Source: Streptomyces sp. BR123
GTDB taxonomy: Bacteria > Actinomycetota > Actinomycetes > Streptomycetales > Streptomycetaceae
Length of the DNA stretch: 40,389 bases
NCBI RefSeq assembly: GCF_013401435.1
Contig: NZ_JACBGN010000034.1
Coordinates: 1-40,389 of the forward strand
Direction of reading: 5' to 3'
The notes beneath the pieces were generated by a model. The model searched no databases. It had not been told where the DNA came from and saw nothing but the letters and a program-made list of their open reading frames with translations. Shown here piece after piece: positions 1 to 7,085 of this stretch (position 1 is its first letter; each line of letters opens with the position of its first letter). The position numbers and the translations under genes were made by a program.

Positions 1-6
1 GTACGG

Positions 7-44
7 GAGAGGGCCGCACCCCCGTCGCGGGGTGCGGCCCTCTC
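7..44. terminator. Strong intrinsic terminator hairpin
   Basis: Bases 7-22 pair perfectly with 29-44 (16 bp) around a 6-base loop. The hairpin lies 26 bases beyond the rmlC stop codon on the minus strand and could also end a rightward gene left of the window. There is no clear U-run, as is common for Streptomyces terminators. Confidence 0.8.
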
Positions 45-69
45 GTGTCCCGGCGTACGGCGGCGGCCG

Positions 70-669
70 TCAGTTCACGCGCAGGGACTCCGTGAACTCC
101 TTGCAGGCGGCGTAGTCGGGCAGCAGGCCCGTCTCGAGGGCCTCCGCCAGCGACGGGGCGGCCTCGTCGCGCGCGGACAGCTGCGGGGTCTGCGCCGGCC
201 AGTCGATGCCCAGATCCGGGTCGAGCGGGTGAACCGAGTGCTCGCCGGTCGGGTTGTACGTCTCCGAGCAGAGGTACGAAAGCGTGGCGTCGTCGGAGAG
301 GGCGCAGAAACCGTGGCCCATGCCCTCGGGGATGTACACCGCGCGGCGATCCACGTCGTCGAGGCGGACGCCCTCCCAGCGGCCGAAGGTCGGGGAGCCG
401 ACCCGCAGGTCCACGATGACGTCGAGCACGGCGCCGCGCACGCAGGTCACGTACTTGGCCTGACCGGGCGGCACGTCGGCGAAGTGGATGCCGCGGACCA
501 CCCCGCGCGAGGAGACCGAGAGGTTCGCCTGCGCCAGCTTCAGCGGGTGCCCGACGAGCTCGGACAGCCTGTCGAAGCGGTACCACTCGGTGAACAGGCC
601 GCGCGGGTCGCCGTGCAGCTGAGGGGTGATCTCGAGGACGCCCTCGATGGAGAGCTCGCGGAACTTCAC
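70..669 (-). CDS. rmlC: dTDP-4-dehydrorhamnose 3,5-epimerase
   Basis: Third enzyme of dTDP-L-rhamnose synthesis: it epimerises C3 and C5 of dTDP-4-keto-6-deoxyglucose in the cytosol. The 199-residue protein is the usual length and has the RmlC cupin pattern: an N-terminal DPRG segment near residue 21, His62 in RGIHF as the likely catalytic base, Lys72 in QAKYV, a conserved VDLR near residues 86-89 and the GMGHGF segment near 116. The start is GTG, and its GTGA overlaps the rmlA stop by 4 bases, so translation is probably coupled to rmlA. The pair forms a minus-strand operon divergent from rmlB-rmlD and ends at the hairpin at 7-44. Confidence 0.96.
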   Translation of the reverse strand: MKFRELSIEGVLEITPQLHGDPRGLFTEWYRFDRLSELVGHPLKLAQANLSVSSRGVVRGIHFADVPPGQAKYVTCVRGAVLDVIVDLRVGSPTFGRWEGVRLDDVDRRAVYIPEGMGHGFCALSDDATLSYLCSETYNPTGEHSVHPLDPDLGIDWPAQTPQLSARDEAAPSLAEALETGLLPDYAACKEFTESLRVN

Positions 670-1541
670 TTGGCGGCCTCCTCGTCGAGCAGGTTCAGCA
701 GGTACTGGCCGTAGCCGCTCTTCAGCAGCGGCTGGGCCAGCTCGCGCAGCTGCACGTCGTCGATCAGGCCGGCCCGCCAGGCGGCTTCCTCGATGCAGCC
801 GATCTTGAAGCCCTGGCGCTCCTCGATGACGCGGACGAACTCGGAGGCCTGGACCATCGAGACGAAGGTGCCGGTGTCCAGCCAGGCGGTGCCGCGGTCG
901 AGGATGGTGACGCCCAGCTCGCCGGCCTGGAGGTACGCGTCGTTGACGGCGGTGATCTCCAGCTCGCCGCGGGCGCTGGGCTTGAGCTCGCGGGCTATCC
1001 CGACGACGCGGTTGTCGTAGAAGTACAGACCCGGCACCGCGTAGCGGGACTTCGGCTTCTCCGGCTTCTCCTCGATGGAGATGGCCCGGCCGTTCTCGTC
1101 GAACTCGACGACGCCGTACGCCGTCGGGTCCGCGACCGGGTACGCGAAGACCCGGCCGCCCTTGGCGTCGGTGTGCTCGGCCAGGCGGGTGCCGAGGCCG
1201 CTGCCGTGGAAGATGTTGTCGCCCAGGATGAGGGCCACGGACTCGTCGCCGATGAAGTCGGCGCCCAGCACGAACGCCTGGGCGATGCCCTCGGGGCGCT
1301 CCTGGACCGCGTACTCCAGCCGCAGGCCGAACTGGGATCCGTCCCCGAGCAGGCGCTCGAACTGGGGGCGGTCCTCCGGCGTGGTGACGACCAGAATCTC
1401 GCTGATTCCGGCCATGACCAGGGTGGAGAGCGGATAGTAGATCATCGGCTTGTCGAAGACGGGGAGCAGCTGCTTCGAGACTGCCCGGGTCAGCGGCCAG
1501 AGTCGGGATCCGGTGCCGCCGGCCAAGAGAATTCCACGCAT
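666..1541 (-). CDS. rmlA: Glucose-1-phosphate thymidylyltransferase
   Basis: First enzyme of the pathway: dTTP plus glucose-1-phosphate gives dTDP-glucose. The 291-residue protein has the nucleotidyltransferase signature [11 protein letters not shown] at residues 8-18, [16 protein letters not shown] at 23-38, the LGDNIFHG metal-site segment with Asp108, and EEKP near residue 158. The ATG at 1541 is chosen because the family N-terminus [14 protein letters not shown] begins exactly there; the frame stays open upstream but loses similarity and codon bias. No Shine-Dalgarno is visible. A -10-like CATAGT (minus strand, 1556-1551) lies 9 bases before the ATG, suggesting a near-leaderless transcript. 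The stop overlaps the rmlC start. Confidence 0.97.
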   Translation of the reverse strand: MRGILLAGGTGSRLWPLTRAVSKQLLPVFDKPMIYYPLSTLVMAGISEILVVTTPEDRPQFERLLGDGSQFGLRLEYAVQERPEGIAQAFVLGADFIGDESVALILGDNIFHGSGLGTRLAEHTDAKGGRVFAYPVADPTAYGVVEFDENGRAISIEEKPEKPKSRYAVPGLYFYDNRVVGIARELKPSARGELEITAVNDAYLQAGELGVTILDRGTAWLDTGTFVSMVQASEFVRVIEERQGFKIGCIEEAAWRAGLIDDVQLRELAQPLLKSGYGQYLLNLLDEEAAK

Positions 1542-1625
1542 GGCACCAACACTATGCGAGAGCAAGCGGAACGAAGGGCTCCGGGCCGCTGGGGCGGTAG
1601 TACAAGCGACTAGACTCTCCGTACT
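1542..1625. promoter_or_regulatory. Divergent rmlA/rmlB promoter region
   Basis: These 84 bases separate rmlA (minus) and rmlB (plus). A plus-strand -10 TAGACT (1611-1616) ends 9 bases before the rmlB ATG. A minus-strand CATAGT (1556-1551) ends 9 bases before the rmlA ATG. Neither gene has a ribosome binding site, so both mRNAs would begin within about 0-4 bases of the start codon. I cannot find a convincing -35 for either. A shared regulator could act here, but no clear operator palindrome is seen. Confidence 0.55.
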
Positions 1626-2603
1626 ATGCGCATTCTTGTGACCGGCGGCGCCGGCTTCATCGGTTCGGAATTCGTCCGCCAGCAGCTCGGGGCGGATGCA
1701 TCGGCCCAGATCACGGTGTTCGACAAGCTGACCTACTCCGGTGTCGAGGCCAACCTCGCGCCGGTCGCGGGCCACGCGGGTTACAAGTTCGTCAAGGGCG
1801 ACATCTGTGACGCCGAGGCCGTCGACGCGGTCATGCCCGGCCACGACGTCGTGGTGCACTTCGCCGCCGAGTCGCACGTGGACCGCTCCATCGCGGGCGC
1901 CGGCCCGTTCGTCATGACGAACGTCGTCGGTACGCAGGTCCTGTTGGACGCCGCCCGCAAGCACGGCGTCGGCCGCTTCGTCCACATCTCCACCGACGAG
2001 GTGTACGGCTCCATCAACGAGGGCTCCTGGACCGAGGAGTGGCCGCTGGTGCCCAACTCCCCGTACTCCGCCTCGAAGGCCTCCTCCGACCTGCTGGCCC
2101 TGGCGTACGCGCGGACCCACGGCATGGACGTCGTGGTGACCCGCTGCTCCAACAACTACGGGCACTACCAGTTCCCGGAGAAGGTCATCCCGCTGTTCGT
2201 CACCAACCTGATGGACGGCAGGAAGGTCCCGCTGTACGGCAACGGCGGCAACGTCCGCGACTGGCTGCACGTCTCCGACCACTGCCGCGGCATCGACCTG
2301 GCCATGCGCAAGGGCCGCGGCGGCGAGGTCTACAACATCGGCGGCGGCACCGAGCTCACCAACAAGGAGCTCACCGGCGTCCTGCTGGAGGCCGCGGGCC
2401 TCGGCTGGGACATGGTCGAGCACGTCGAGGACCGCAAGGGCCACGACCTGCGCTACTCCATCGACATCAGCAAGATCAACGCCGAGCTGGGCTACGCCCC
2501 GCAGGTCCGCTTCGAGGACGGCATCGCGCAGACCATCGCCTGGTACCGCGAGAACCGCGCCTGGTGGGAGCAGCTGAAGGACAAGGCAGCGCTGCAGAAG
2601 TGA
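1626..2603 (+). CDS. rmlB: dTDP-glucose 4,6-dehydratase
   Basis: Second step of dTDP-L-rhamnose synthesis: NAD-dependent conversion of dTDP-glucose to dTDP-4-keto-6-deoxyglucose. The 325-residue protein is an extended short-chain dehydrogenase with the Rossmann motif TGGAGFIG at residues 6-13. The catalytic STDEVYG is present (Thr123, Asp124, Glu125), as is the Tyr147-x3-Lys151 pair in YSASK and the sugar-binding [14 protein letters not shown] segment. The start follows from the family N-terminus [13 protein letters not shown]; no Shine-Dalgarno is visible and a -10 TAGACT lies just upstream. The stop codon overlaps the rmlD GTG. It is the first gene of the rightward glycan operon. Confidence 0.97.
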   Translation: MRILVTGGAGFIGSEFVRQQLGADASAQITVFDKLTYSGVEANLAPVAGHAGYKFVKGDICDAEAVDAVMPGHDVVVHFAAESHVDRSIAGAGPFVMTNVVGTQVLLDAARKHGVGRFVHISTDEVYGSINEGSWTEEWPLVPNSPYSASKASSDLLALAYARTHGMDVVVTRCSNNYGHYQFPEKVIPLFVTNLMDGRKVPLYGNGGNVRDWLHVSDHCRGIDLAMRKGRGGEVYNIGGGTELTNKELTGVLLEAAGLGWDMVEHVEDRKGHDLRYSIDISKINAELGYAPQVRFEDGIAQTIAWYRENRAWWEQLKDKAALQK

Positions 2604-3565
2604 CCGCCGCCGACACGAACGCCGACGCCGCCCTCTCCTCCTCCGCCACCGCGGCCGCCGGACGCTGGCTCGTCACCGGCGCCGCGGGCATGCTCGGCCA
2701 GGACGTCCTGGCCGTCCTGAAGGACGCCGGGATCGAGGCCGCCGGCCTGCGCCGCGCCGACCTCGACATCACCGACGCGGCGGCGGTCCGCGCCGCCGTC
2801 GAGGGTGCCGCCGTGGTGGTGAACTGCGCCGCCTGGACCGACGTGGACGGCGCGGAGACGGCCGAGGAGGCCGCCACCGCCGTCAACGGCACCGGGGTGC
2901 GCGTGCTCGCCGCCGCGTGCGCCGACGCCGACGTACGCCTGCTGCACGTCTCCACCGACTACGTGCTGCCCGGGGACGCCTCCGAGCCGTACCGCGAGGA
3001 CGCGGCCACCGGCCCGGTCAACGCGTACGGCCGCAGCAAGCTGGCCGGCGAGCAGGCCGTCGCCGAACTGCTGCCGCAGGACGGCTACGTGGTCCGCACC
3101 GCCTGGCTGTACGGCGAGCACGGGCCGAACTTCGTCGCCACCATGCTGAAGCTGGCCGCGCAGCGCGACACCCTCGACGTGGTCGACGACCAGCACGGGC
3201 AGCCGACCTGGTCGTACGCGCTCGCCCGCCGGCTGGTCGAGCTGGGCCTGGCCGCGCTGTCCGGCCGCGCGCCGGGCGGCGTGTACCACGGCACCGCGAG
3301 CGGCCGCACCACCTGGTGCGGTCTGGCCCGCGAGAGCTACCGGCTTAGCGGGCTGGACCCGGAGCGGATCCGGCCGACGACGTCCGCCGCGTTCGTCCGG
3401 CCGGCCGTGCGCCCGGCGTTCAGCGTGCTCGGGCACGACCGGTGGGCCGAGGCGGGCCTGGCCCCCCTGGCCGACTGGCGCGAGCAACTGGCCGAGGCCC
3501 TGGCGACGCCGGGGTTCACCGCGCTGGCCGACGCGGCGTCGGCCCGGAACGGAAGTACGGGATGA
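2600..3565 (+). CDS. rmlD: dTDP-4-dehydrorhamnose reductase
   Basis: Last step of the pathway: NAD(P)H-dependent reduction to dTDP-L-rhamnose. The 321-residue protein has a Rossmann motif TGAAGMLG at residues 26-33, STDYV at 118-122, Tyr143-x3-Lys147, the PVNAYGRSK segment and the [12 protein letters not shown] segment typical of RmlD. The first 20 residues are a low-complexity Ala/Ser/Asp leader. GTG 2600 is chosen because it overlaps the rmlB stop as GTGA, a common coupling arrangement, and no better start precedes the Rossmann fold. The stop overlaps the next gene as ATGA. With rmlA, rmlB and rmlC the pathway is complete in this window. Confidence 0.95.
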   Translation: MTAADTNADAALSSSATAAAGRWLVTGAAGMLGQDVLAVLKDAGIEAAGLRRADLDITDAAAVRAAVEGAAVVVNCAAWTDVDGAETAEEAATAVNGTGVRVLAAACADADVRLLHVSTDYVLPGDASEPYREDAATGPVNAYGRSKLAGEQAVAELLPQDGYVVRTAWLYGEHGPNFVATMLKLAAQRDTLDVVDDQHGQPTWSYALARRLVELGLAALSGRAPGGVYHGTASGRTTWCGLARESYRLSGLDPERIRPTTSAAFVRPAVRPAFSVLGHDRWAEAGLAPLADWREQLAEALATPGFTALADAASARNGSTG

Positions 3566-4893
3566 AGTCCCTGCTGAGCAGGCTCACCGCGGCGCTGCCG
3601 CCGGGCACCGTCGCGGTGGCCGGCGGCACTGTCGTCCTCGGTGCCGCCTCGTACGTCCACCTGGGCGTGGCCGGGCACAGCCTGTCCACCGAGGACATGG
3701 CGAACGTCTCCGTCCTGTGGACGATCGTCATGTCGGTCGGCATCGGCGTGTTCTTCCCCGTCGAGCAGGAGCTCACCCGGATCGTCGCCGCCCGCGCGGT
3801 CCTCGGCCGGGGCGCCGCCCCCGTGCTGCGCCGGGCCACCGTGATGACCTCCGCGATGCTCGGCGCGACCCTGCTCGTCCTCGGCCTGGCCGCGGGCCCG
3901 ATCGCGGACCTCCTCTTCCGCGGCGACCGCGGCCTCGTCGCCGCGCTCGCCGGCGCCTTCACCGGCATGGCCGTCTGCTACCTGACCCGCGGGGTCCTGG
4001 CCGGCCTCGGCCGGTTCGGTGCGTACGGTCTCCAACTCGCCTTGGACGGCGGGCTGCGGATCGTCCTGGCCTTCGGCTGCGCCCTGGCCGGGCTGGACTC
4101 CGCGCTCGCCTTCAGCCTGGTGCTGGCCGTCGCCCCGGTCGCCGCGATGCTGGCCACGCTGCCGGCGCTGCTGCGCGCGGTGGGACCCGGCGAAGGCATC
4201 TCCTGGCGGGAGCTGACGGGCGGACTGGGCCTGCTGATCTGCTCGACGCTGCTGTCGCAGGTCGTCGTCAACGCCGCGGTGATGAGCACCAAGCTGCTCG
4301 CCCCGGCCGAAAGCGCGCTGATCGCCGCCCTGCTGAGCGCGCTGGTCCTGGCCCGGGTTCCGCTGTTCGTCTTCGGCTCGCTGCAGGCGTCGCTGCTGGG
4401 CGGGCTGACGGCCGCGTACACGGCGGGCGACCGGGCCGCCTTCTCGGCGATGCTGCGCCGGATCGGCGTGGTCGTCGGACTGCTCGGACTGCTCGGCGGG
4501 GTGCCCGCCACCGCCCTCGGCCCCTGGCTGATCGACGTGCTGTTCGGGGCCGAACCGGTCCTGGGGAGCCTCGACTTCCTCCTGTTGTCCGTCGGCACCG
4601 TGGCGTACATGTTCGCGATGGTGCTGGGCCAGGCGCTGATGGTGTTCAAGCGGCACAACCTGCAGCTGATGTGCTGGGCCGTCGGTACCGCCGTCCTGGC
4701 CGGCGTCACTTTCGCGCCGGGCGGCGTGGCCCTGCGCGTCATCCTGGCCTACGCTCTCGGCTCCCTCGCCACCGTGCTCGGTATGCTGGCGGTGCTGAGG
4801 CTGAGGTTCCCCGGGGCGACCCCGGGCGCGACCGGAGGACCCGGGGGGCAGGGCGCCGAGAGCGTGCCGGTCGCCGGGGCGGTCAGGGAGTGA
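3562..4893 (+). CDS. Polysaccharide flippase-like membrane protein
   Basis: A 443-residue integral membrane protein with about 12 hydrophobic segments. Its layout matches Wzx/MurJ/MATE-like (MOP superfamily) exporters: an N-terminal helix, a VGIGVFFPVEQELTR loop near residues 57-71, and a second half that repeats the pattern. The inferred role is to flip a polyprenyl-linked sugar intermediate across the membrane. The ATG overlaps the rmlD stop (ATGA), tying it to the rhamnose genes. The tail after about residue 410 is Gly/Pro-rich and probably disordered. The exact family is uncertain because MOP proteins diverge quickly; a MATE efflux pump is the main alternative, disfavoured by context. Confidence 0.78.
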   Translation: MKSLLSRLTAALPPGTVAVAGGTVVLGAASYVHLGVAGHSLSTEDMANVSVLWTIVMSVGIGVFFPVEQELTRIVAARAVLGRGAAPVLRRATVMTSAMLGATLLVLGLAAGPIADLLFRGDRGLVAALAGAFTGMAVCYLTRGVLAGLGRFGAYGLQLALDGGLRIVLAFGCALAGLDSALAFSLVLAVAPVAAMLATLPALLRAVGPGEGISWRELTGGLGLLICSTLLSQVVVNAAVMSTKLLAPAESALIAALLSALVLARVPLFVFGSLQASLLGGLTAAYTAGDRAAFSAMLRRIGVVVGLLGLLGGVPATALGPWLIDVLFGAEPVLGSLDFLLLSVGTVAYMFAMVLGQALMVFKRHNLQLMCWAVGTAVLAGVTFAPGGVALRVILAYALGSLATVLGMLAVLRLRFPGATPGATGGPGGQGAESVPVAGAVRE

Positions 4894-4895
4894 CC

Positions 4896-5648
4896 ATGCC
4901 GGCCTCCGATGTCTCACCGATCACCGAGCACGAGCACGTGCCACTTTCCGCTGGAGCTACCGTGTCCCAATACGACGATGTCTGGCTGGTCATACCGGCC
5001 TATAACGAGGGCCAGGTGATCGCCGGCGTCGTCGAGGGAGCGCGTGCCACCTTCCCGAACATAGTCGTCGTCGACGACGGCAGCTCCGACGACTCGGCAC
5101 AGCACGTCGCGACCACCGGCGCCCACCTGGTGCGGCACCCGGTCAACCTCGGCCAGGGCGCGGCCCTGCAGACGGGTCTGAAGTACGCCCTCGCCCAGCC
5201 CGGCGCCAAGTACTTCGCGACCTTCGACGCGGACGGCCAGCACCAGACGGCGGACGTCGAGAAGATGGTCGCCGTCCTGCGCGCCGACGAGGCGGACGTG
5301 GTGCTCGGCTCCCGCTTCATCGAGCAGAACGGCCAGGTGCCGTGGATCAAGCGGGTCGTGCTCCGCACGGCCGCCGCGGTCAGCCCCACCGCCCGCAAGC
5401 TCAAGCTCACCGACGCGCACAACGGGCTGCGCGTCCTCAGCCGCAAGGCGGCCGAGCAGCTCGACATCACCATGAACGGCATGGCGCACGCGTCCGAGAT
5501 CGTCGGCTTCCTGGCCGCATCCGACCTGCGCGTCGCGGAGGTCCCGGTGGACATCCTCTACACCGACTACTCGCGCGCCAAGGGCCAGTCCCTGATCAAC
5601 GGCGTCAACATCGTCTTCGACATCACTATGCGGGAGCGTGGCCGCTGA
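4896..5648 (+). CDS. GT2 glycosyltransferase, DPMS-like
   Basis: A 250-residue GT-A fold glycosyltransferase. It has VIPAYNEG at residues 32-39, VVVDDGSSDD at 57-66, the NLGQGAALQTGL segment at 84-95, and a metal-binding DAD at 111-113 in FDADGQH. There is no transmembrane segment. These match the dolichyl/polyprenyl-phosphate mannose or glucose synthase branch, which loads a sugar onto a lipid phosphate at the inner face of the membrane. ATG 4896 is preceded by AGGGAG (4885-4890) at a 5-base spacing. Alternatives are GTG 4890, overlapping the upstream stop, and GTG 4962, preceded by GGAG. The stop overlaps the DUF2304 gene by one base, and that pairing supports a lipid-linked sugar role. Confidence 0.88.
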   Translation: MPASDVSPITEHEHVPLSAGATVSQYDDVWLVIPAYNEGQVIAGVVEGARATFPNIVVVDDGSSDDSAQHVATTGAHLVRHPVNLGQGAALQTGLKYALAQPGAKYFATFDADGQHQTADVEKMVAVLRADEADVVLGSRFIEQNGQVPWIKRVVLRTAAAVSPTARKLKLTDAHNGLRVLSRKAAEQLDITMNGMAHASEIVGFLAASDLRVAEVPVDILYTDYSRAKGQSLINGVNIVFDITMRERGR

Positions 5649-6106
5649 TGAAGTACTTCTGGATTCAGCTGCTGCTCATCGCCGGTTCGCTGTCGATGGC
5701 CCTGATGTTCATACGCACGTGGGGCCAGGCGAAGAACCGTGCGTGGAAGCGCATCGCGTTCTCGGTGTTCGTCGTCGTCAACGTGTACGCGGTGCTGCGC
5801 CCGGGCGACGTCACCTGGGTCGCGCACGCGCTCGGCGTCGGCCGCGGCACCGACCTGGTGCTGTACGTGATGGTGCTGGCGATGGGCTTCCTGACGCTCA
5901 ACACCTTCCTGCGCTTCCGCTCGCTGGAGAAGAAGATCACCGACCTCGCCCGGACGGTGGCCCTGAGCGAGGGCGCCCGGCACAACGAGGAGCGCCTCGG
6001 CGGCGACGCCAAGGCCGGTGCCGAGGCCAAGGCCAAGGCCGACGCCAAGGCCGACGCCAAGGCCGACGCCGAGGCCGGTGCCGACTCCGAGACCGTGAAG
6101 GCCTGA
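5648..6106 (+). CDS. DUF2304 small membrane protein
   Basis: A 152-residue protein. Three hydrophobic segments lie at about residues 5-22, 37-50 and 69-85, followed by a short charged helix (SLEKKITDLARTVAL, about 91-105). The tail from about residue 121 is built of Ala-Lys-Ala-Asp repeats. The membrane part fits the DUF2304 family, often found beside DPMS-like GT2 enzymes. No catalytic residues are evident. A plausible job is membrane anchor or activator of the upstream GT2 protein, comparable in layout to eukaryotic DPM2/DPM3; this is inference. The ATG shares one base with the upstream stop (TGATG), so the two are probably made in fixed ratio. Confidence 0.85.
   Translation: MKYFWIQLLLIAGSLSMALMFIRTWGQAKNRAWKRIAFSVFVVVNVYAVLRPGDVTWVAHALGVGRGTDLVLYVMVLAMGFLTLNTFLRFRSLEKKITDLARTVALSEGARHNEERLGGDAKAGAEAKAKADAKADAKADAEAGADSETVKA
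6008..6085 (+). repeat. In-frame tandem repeat in DUF2304 tail
   Basis: Codons alternate gcc with aag, gac, gag or ggt, with a core unit gccaaggccgac repeated about three times in tandem. It encodes a charged, alanine-rich cytoplasmic or peripheral tail. Repeat number could vary between strains without shifting the frame. Confidence 0.8.
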
Positions 6107-6111
6107 CACCC

Positions 6112-7017
6112 GTGGTGACCTTCGACTTCATGCTCCCCTACTACGGGGACGTGCAGCTGATGCAGGACGCCGTCCGCAGCGTCCTGGCCCAGACGGACCC
6201 GGACTTCCGCCTCGTCGTGATCGACGACGGCAAGGAGCCGGACGTCCCGGGCTGGTTCGAGTCGCTCCGCGATCCGCGGGTGACGTACCTGCGCAACGAG
6301 CAGAACCTCGGCATCACCAAGAACTTCCAGAAGTGCGTCTACCTCTCCGAGTCGGACCACGTCGTCATCATGGGCTGCGACGACCTGCTGCACCCGCGCT
6401 ACCTGGAGACCGTCCGCGGGATCGTCGAGGCCCACCCGGGCATCGGCATGGTCCAGCCCGGCGTCGAGGTGATCGACGGCGAGGGCAAGGTGTCGTACGG
6501 GCTCGCCGACCAGACCAAGCGGCGGCTGTACGCCCCACAGGTGGGGGGCCGGCGGGTGATGGGCGGCGAGGAGCTGGCCGCCAGCGTGCTGCGCGGCAAC
6601 TGGCTGTACTTCCCGTCGATCTGCTGGCGCGGCGACGCGCTGCGCAAGGTCAACTTCCGTGACGAGTATTCGGTGATCCAGGACCTGGCGCTGGTGGTCG
6701 ACCTGCTCGAAGCCGGCGAGGAGATGGTGATCGACGAGACGGAGACCGTTTTCAGCTACCGCCGCCACGCGGTCAGCGAGTCCTCCGTCCAGGCGTTCTC
6801 CGGTACGCGCTTCACCGAAGCAGAGCGGTACTTCAGCGCCGTGGCCGACCGCATGGACGCCCGCGGCTGGAGCAGGGCCGCCAAGGCGGCCCGGTTCCAC
6901 AGCGCCTCCCGCCTCCATGCGATCACCATGCTGCCCGGCGCCCTGCGCCGCGGGAACCGAGAGGGGCTGCGCACGCTCGCACGGCACGCCTTCACCTCCG
7001 GCCGGCGAGCCGACTGA
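6112..7017 (+). CDS. GT2 glycosyltransferase, candidate rhamnosyltransferase
   Basis: A 301-residue GT-A enzyme that begins directly with the fold (FDFMLPYYGDVQL). It has VVIDDG at residues 35-40, a metal-binding region CDDLLHP with Asp90-Asp91, and an acceptor-side EYSVIQDLALVVDLLEAG segment near residue 190. It looks like family-2 sugar transferases of surface polysaccharides. Because the operon makes dTDP-L-rhamnose and no other transferase obviously uses it, this is the best candidate rhamnosyltransferase, but donor and acceptor cannot be read from sequence. GTG 6112 is chosen; an adjacent GTG at 6115 is equally possible. It starts 5 bases after the DUF2304 stop. Confidence 0.85.
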   Translation: MVTFDFMLPYYGDVQLMQDAVRSVLAQTDPDFRLVVIDDGKEPDVPGWFESLRDPRVTYLRNEQNLGITKNFQKCVYLSESDHVVIMGCDDLLHPRYLETVRGIVEAHPGIGMVQPGVEVIDGEGKVSYGLADQTKRRLYAPQVGGRRVMGGEELAASVLRGNWLYFPSICWRGDALRKVNFRDEYSVIQDLALVVDLLEAGEEMVIDETETVFSYRRHAVSESSVQAFSGTRFTEAERYFSAVADRMDARGWSRAAKAARFHSASRLHAITMLPGALRRGNREGLRTLARHAFTSGRRAD

Positions 7018-7085
7018 CCCGGCGTTCACCACAGACCGCGGCCGCGCTGTCATGCGGCCGGCGGTGCCGCCCGCGACCGATTTGG

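Noticed and set aside
1542..2444. Minus-strand extension of rmlA across rmlB (592-residue open frame)
   Set aside because: RmlA similarity begins exactly at the ATG at 1541; the upstream part is low-complexity antisense of rmlB, a usual artefact of high G+C.
3337..4917. 526-residue minus-strand open frame opposite the flippase gene
   Set aside because: Composition is Gly/Gln/Arg/His-rich shadow sequence with no domain; the plus-strand flippase has clear helices and proper codon bias.
7018..7085. GGCCGC/GCGGCC stem between GT2 and GT-C genes as a terminator
   Set aside because: Only six certain base pairs and no promoter visible for the next gene; more likely chance pairing in G+C-rich DNA.
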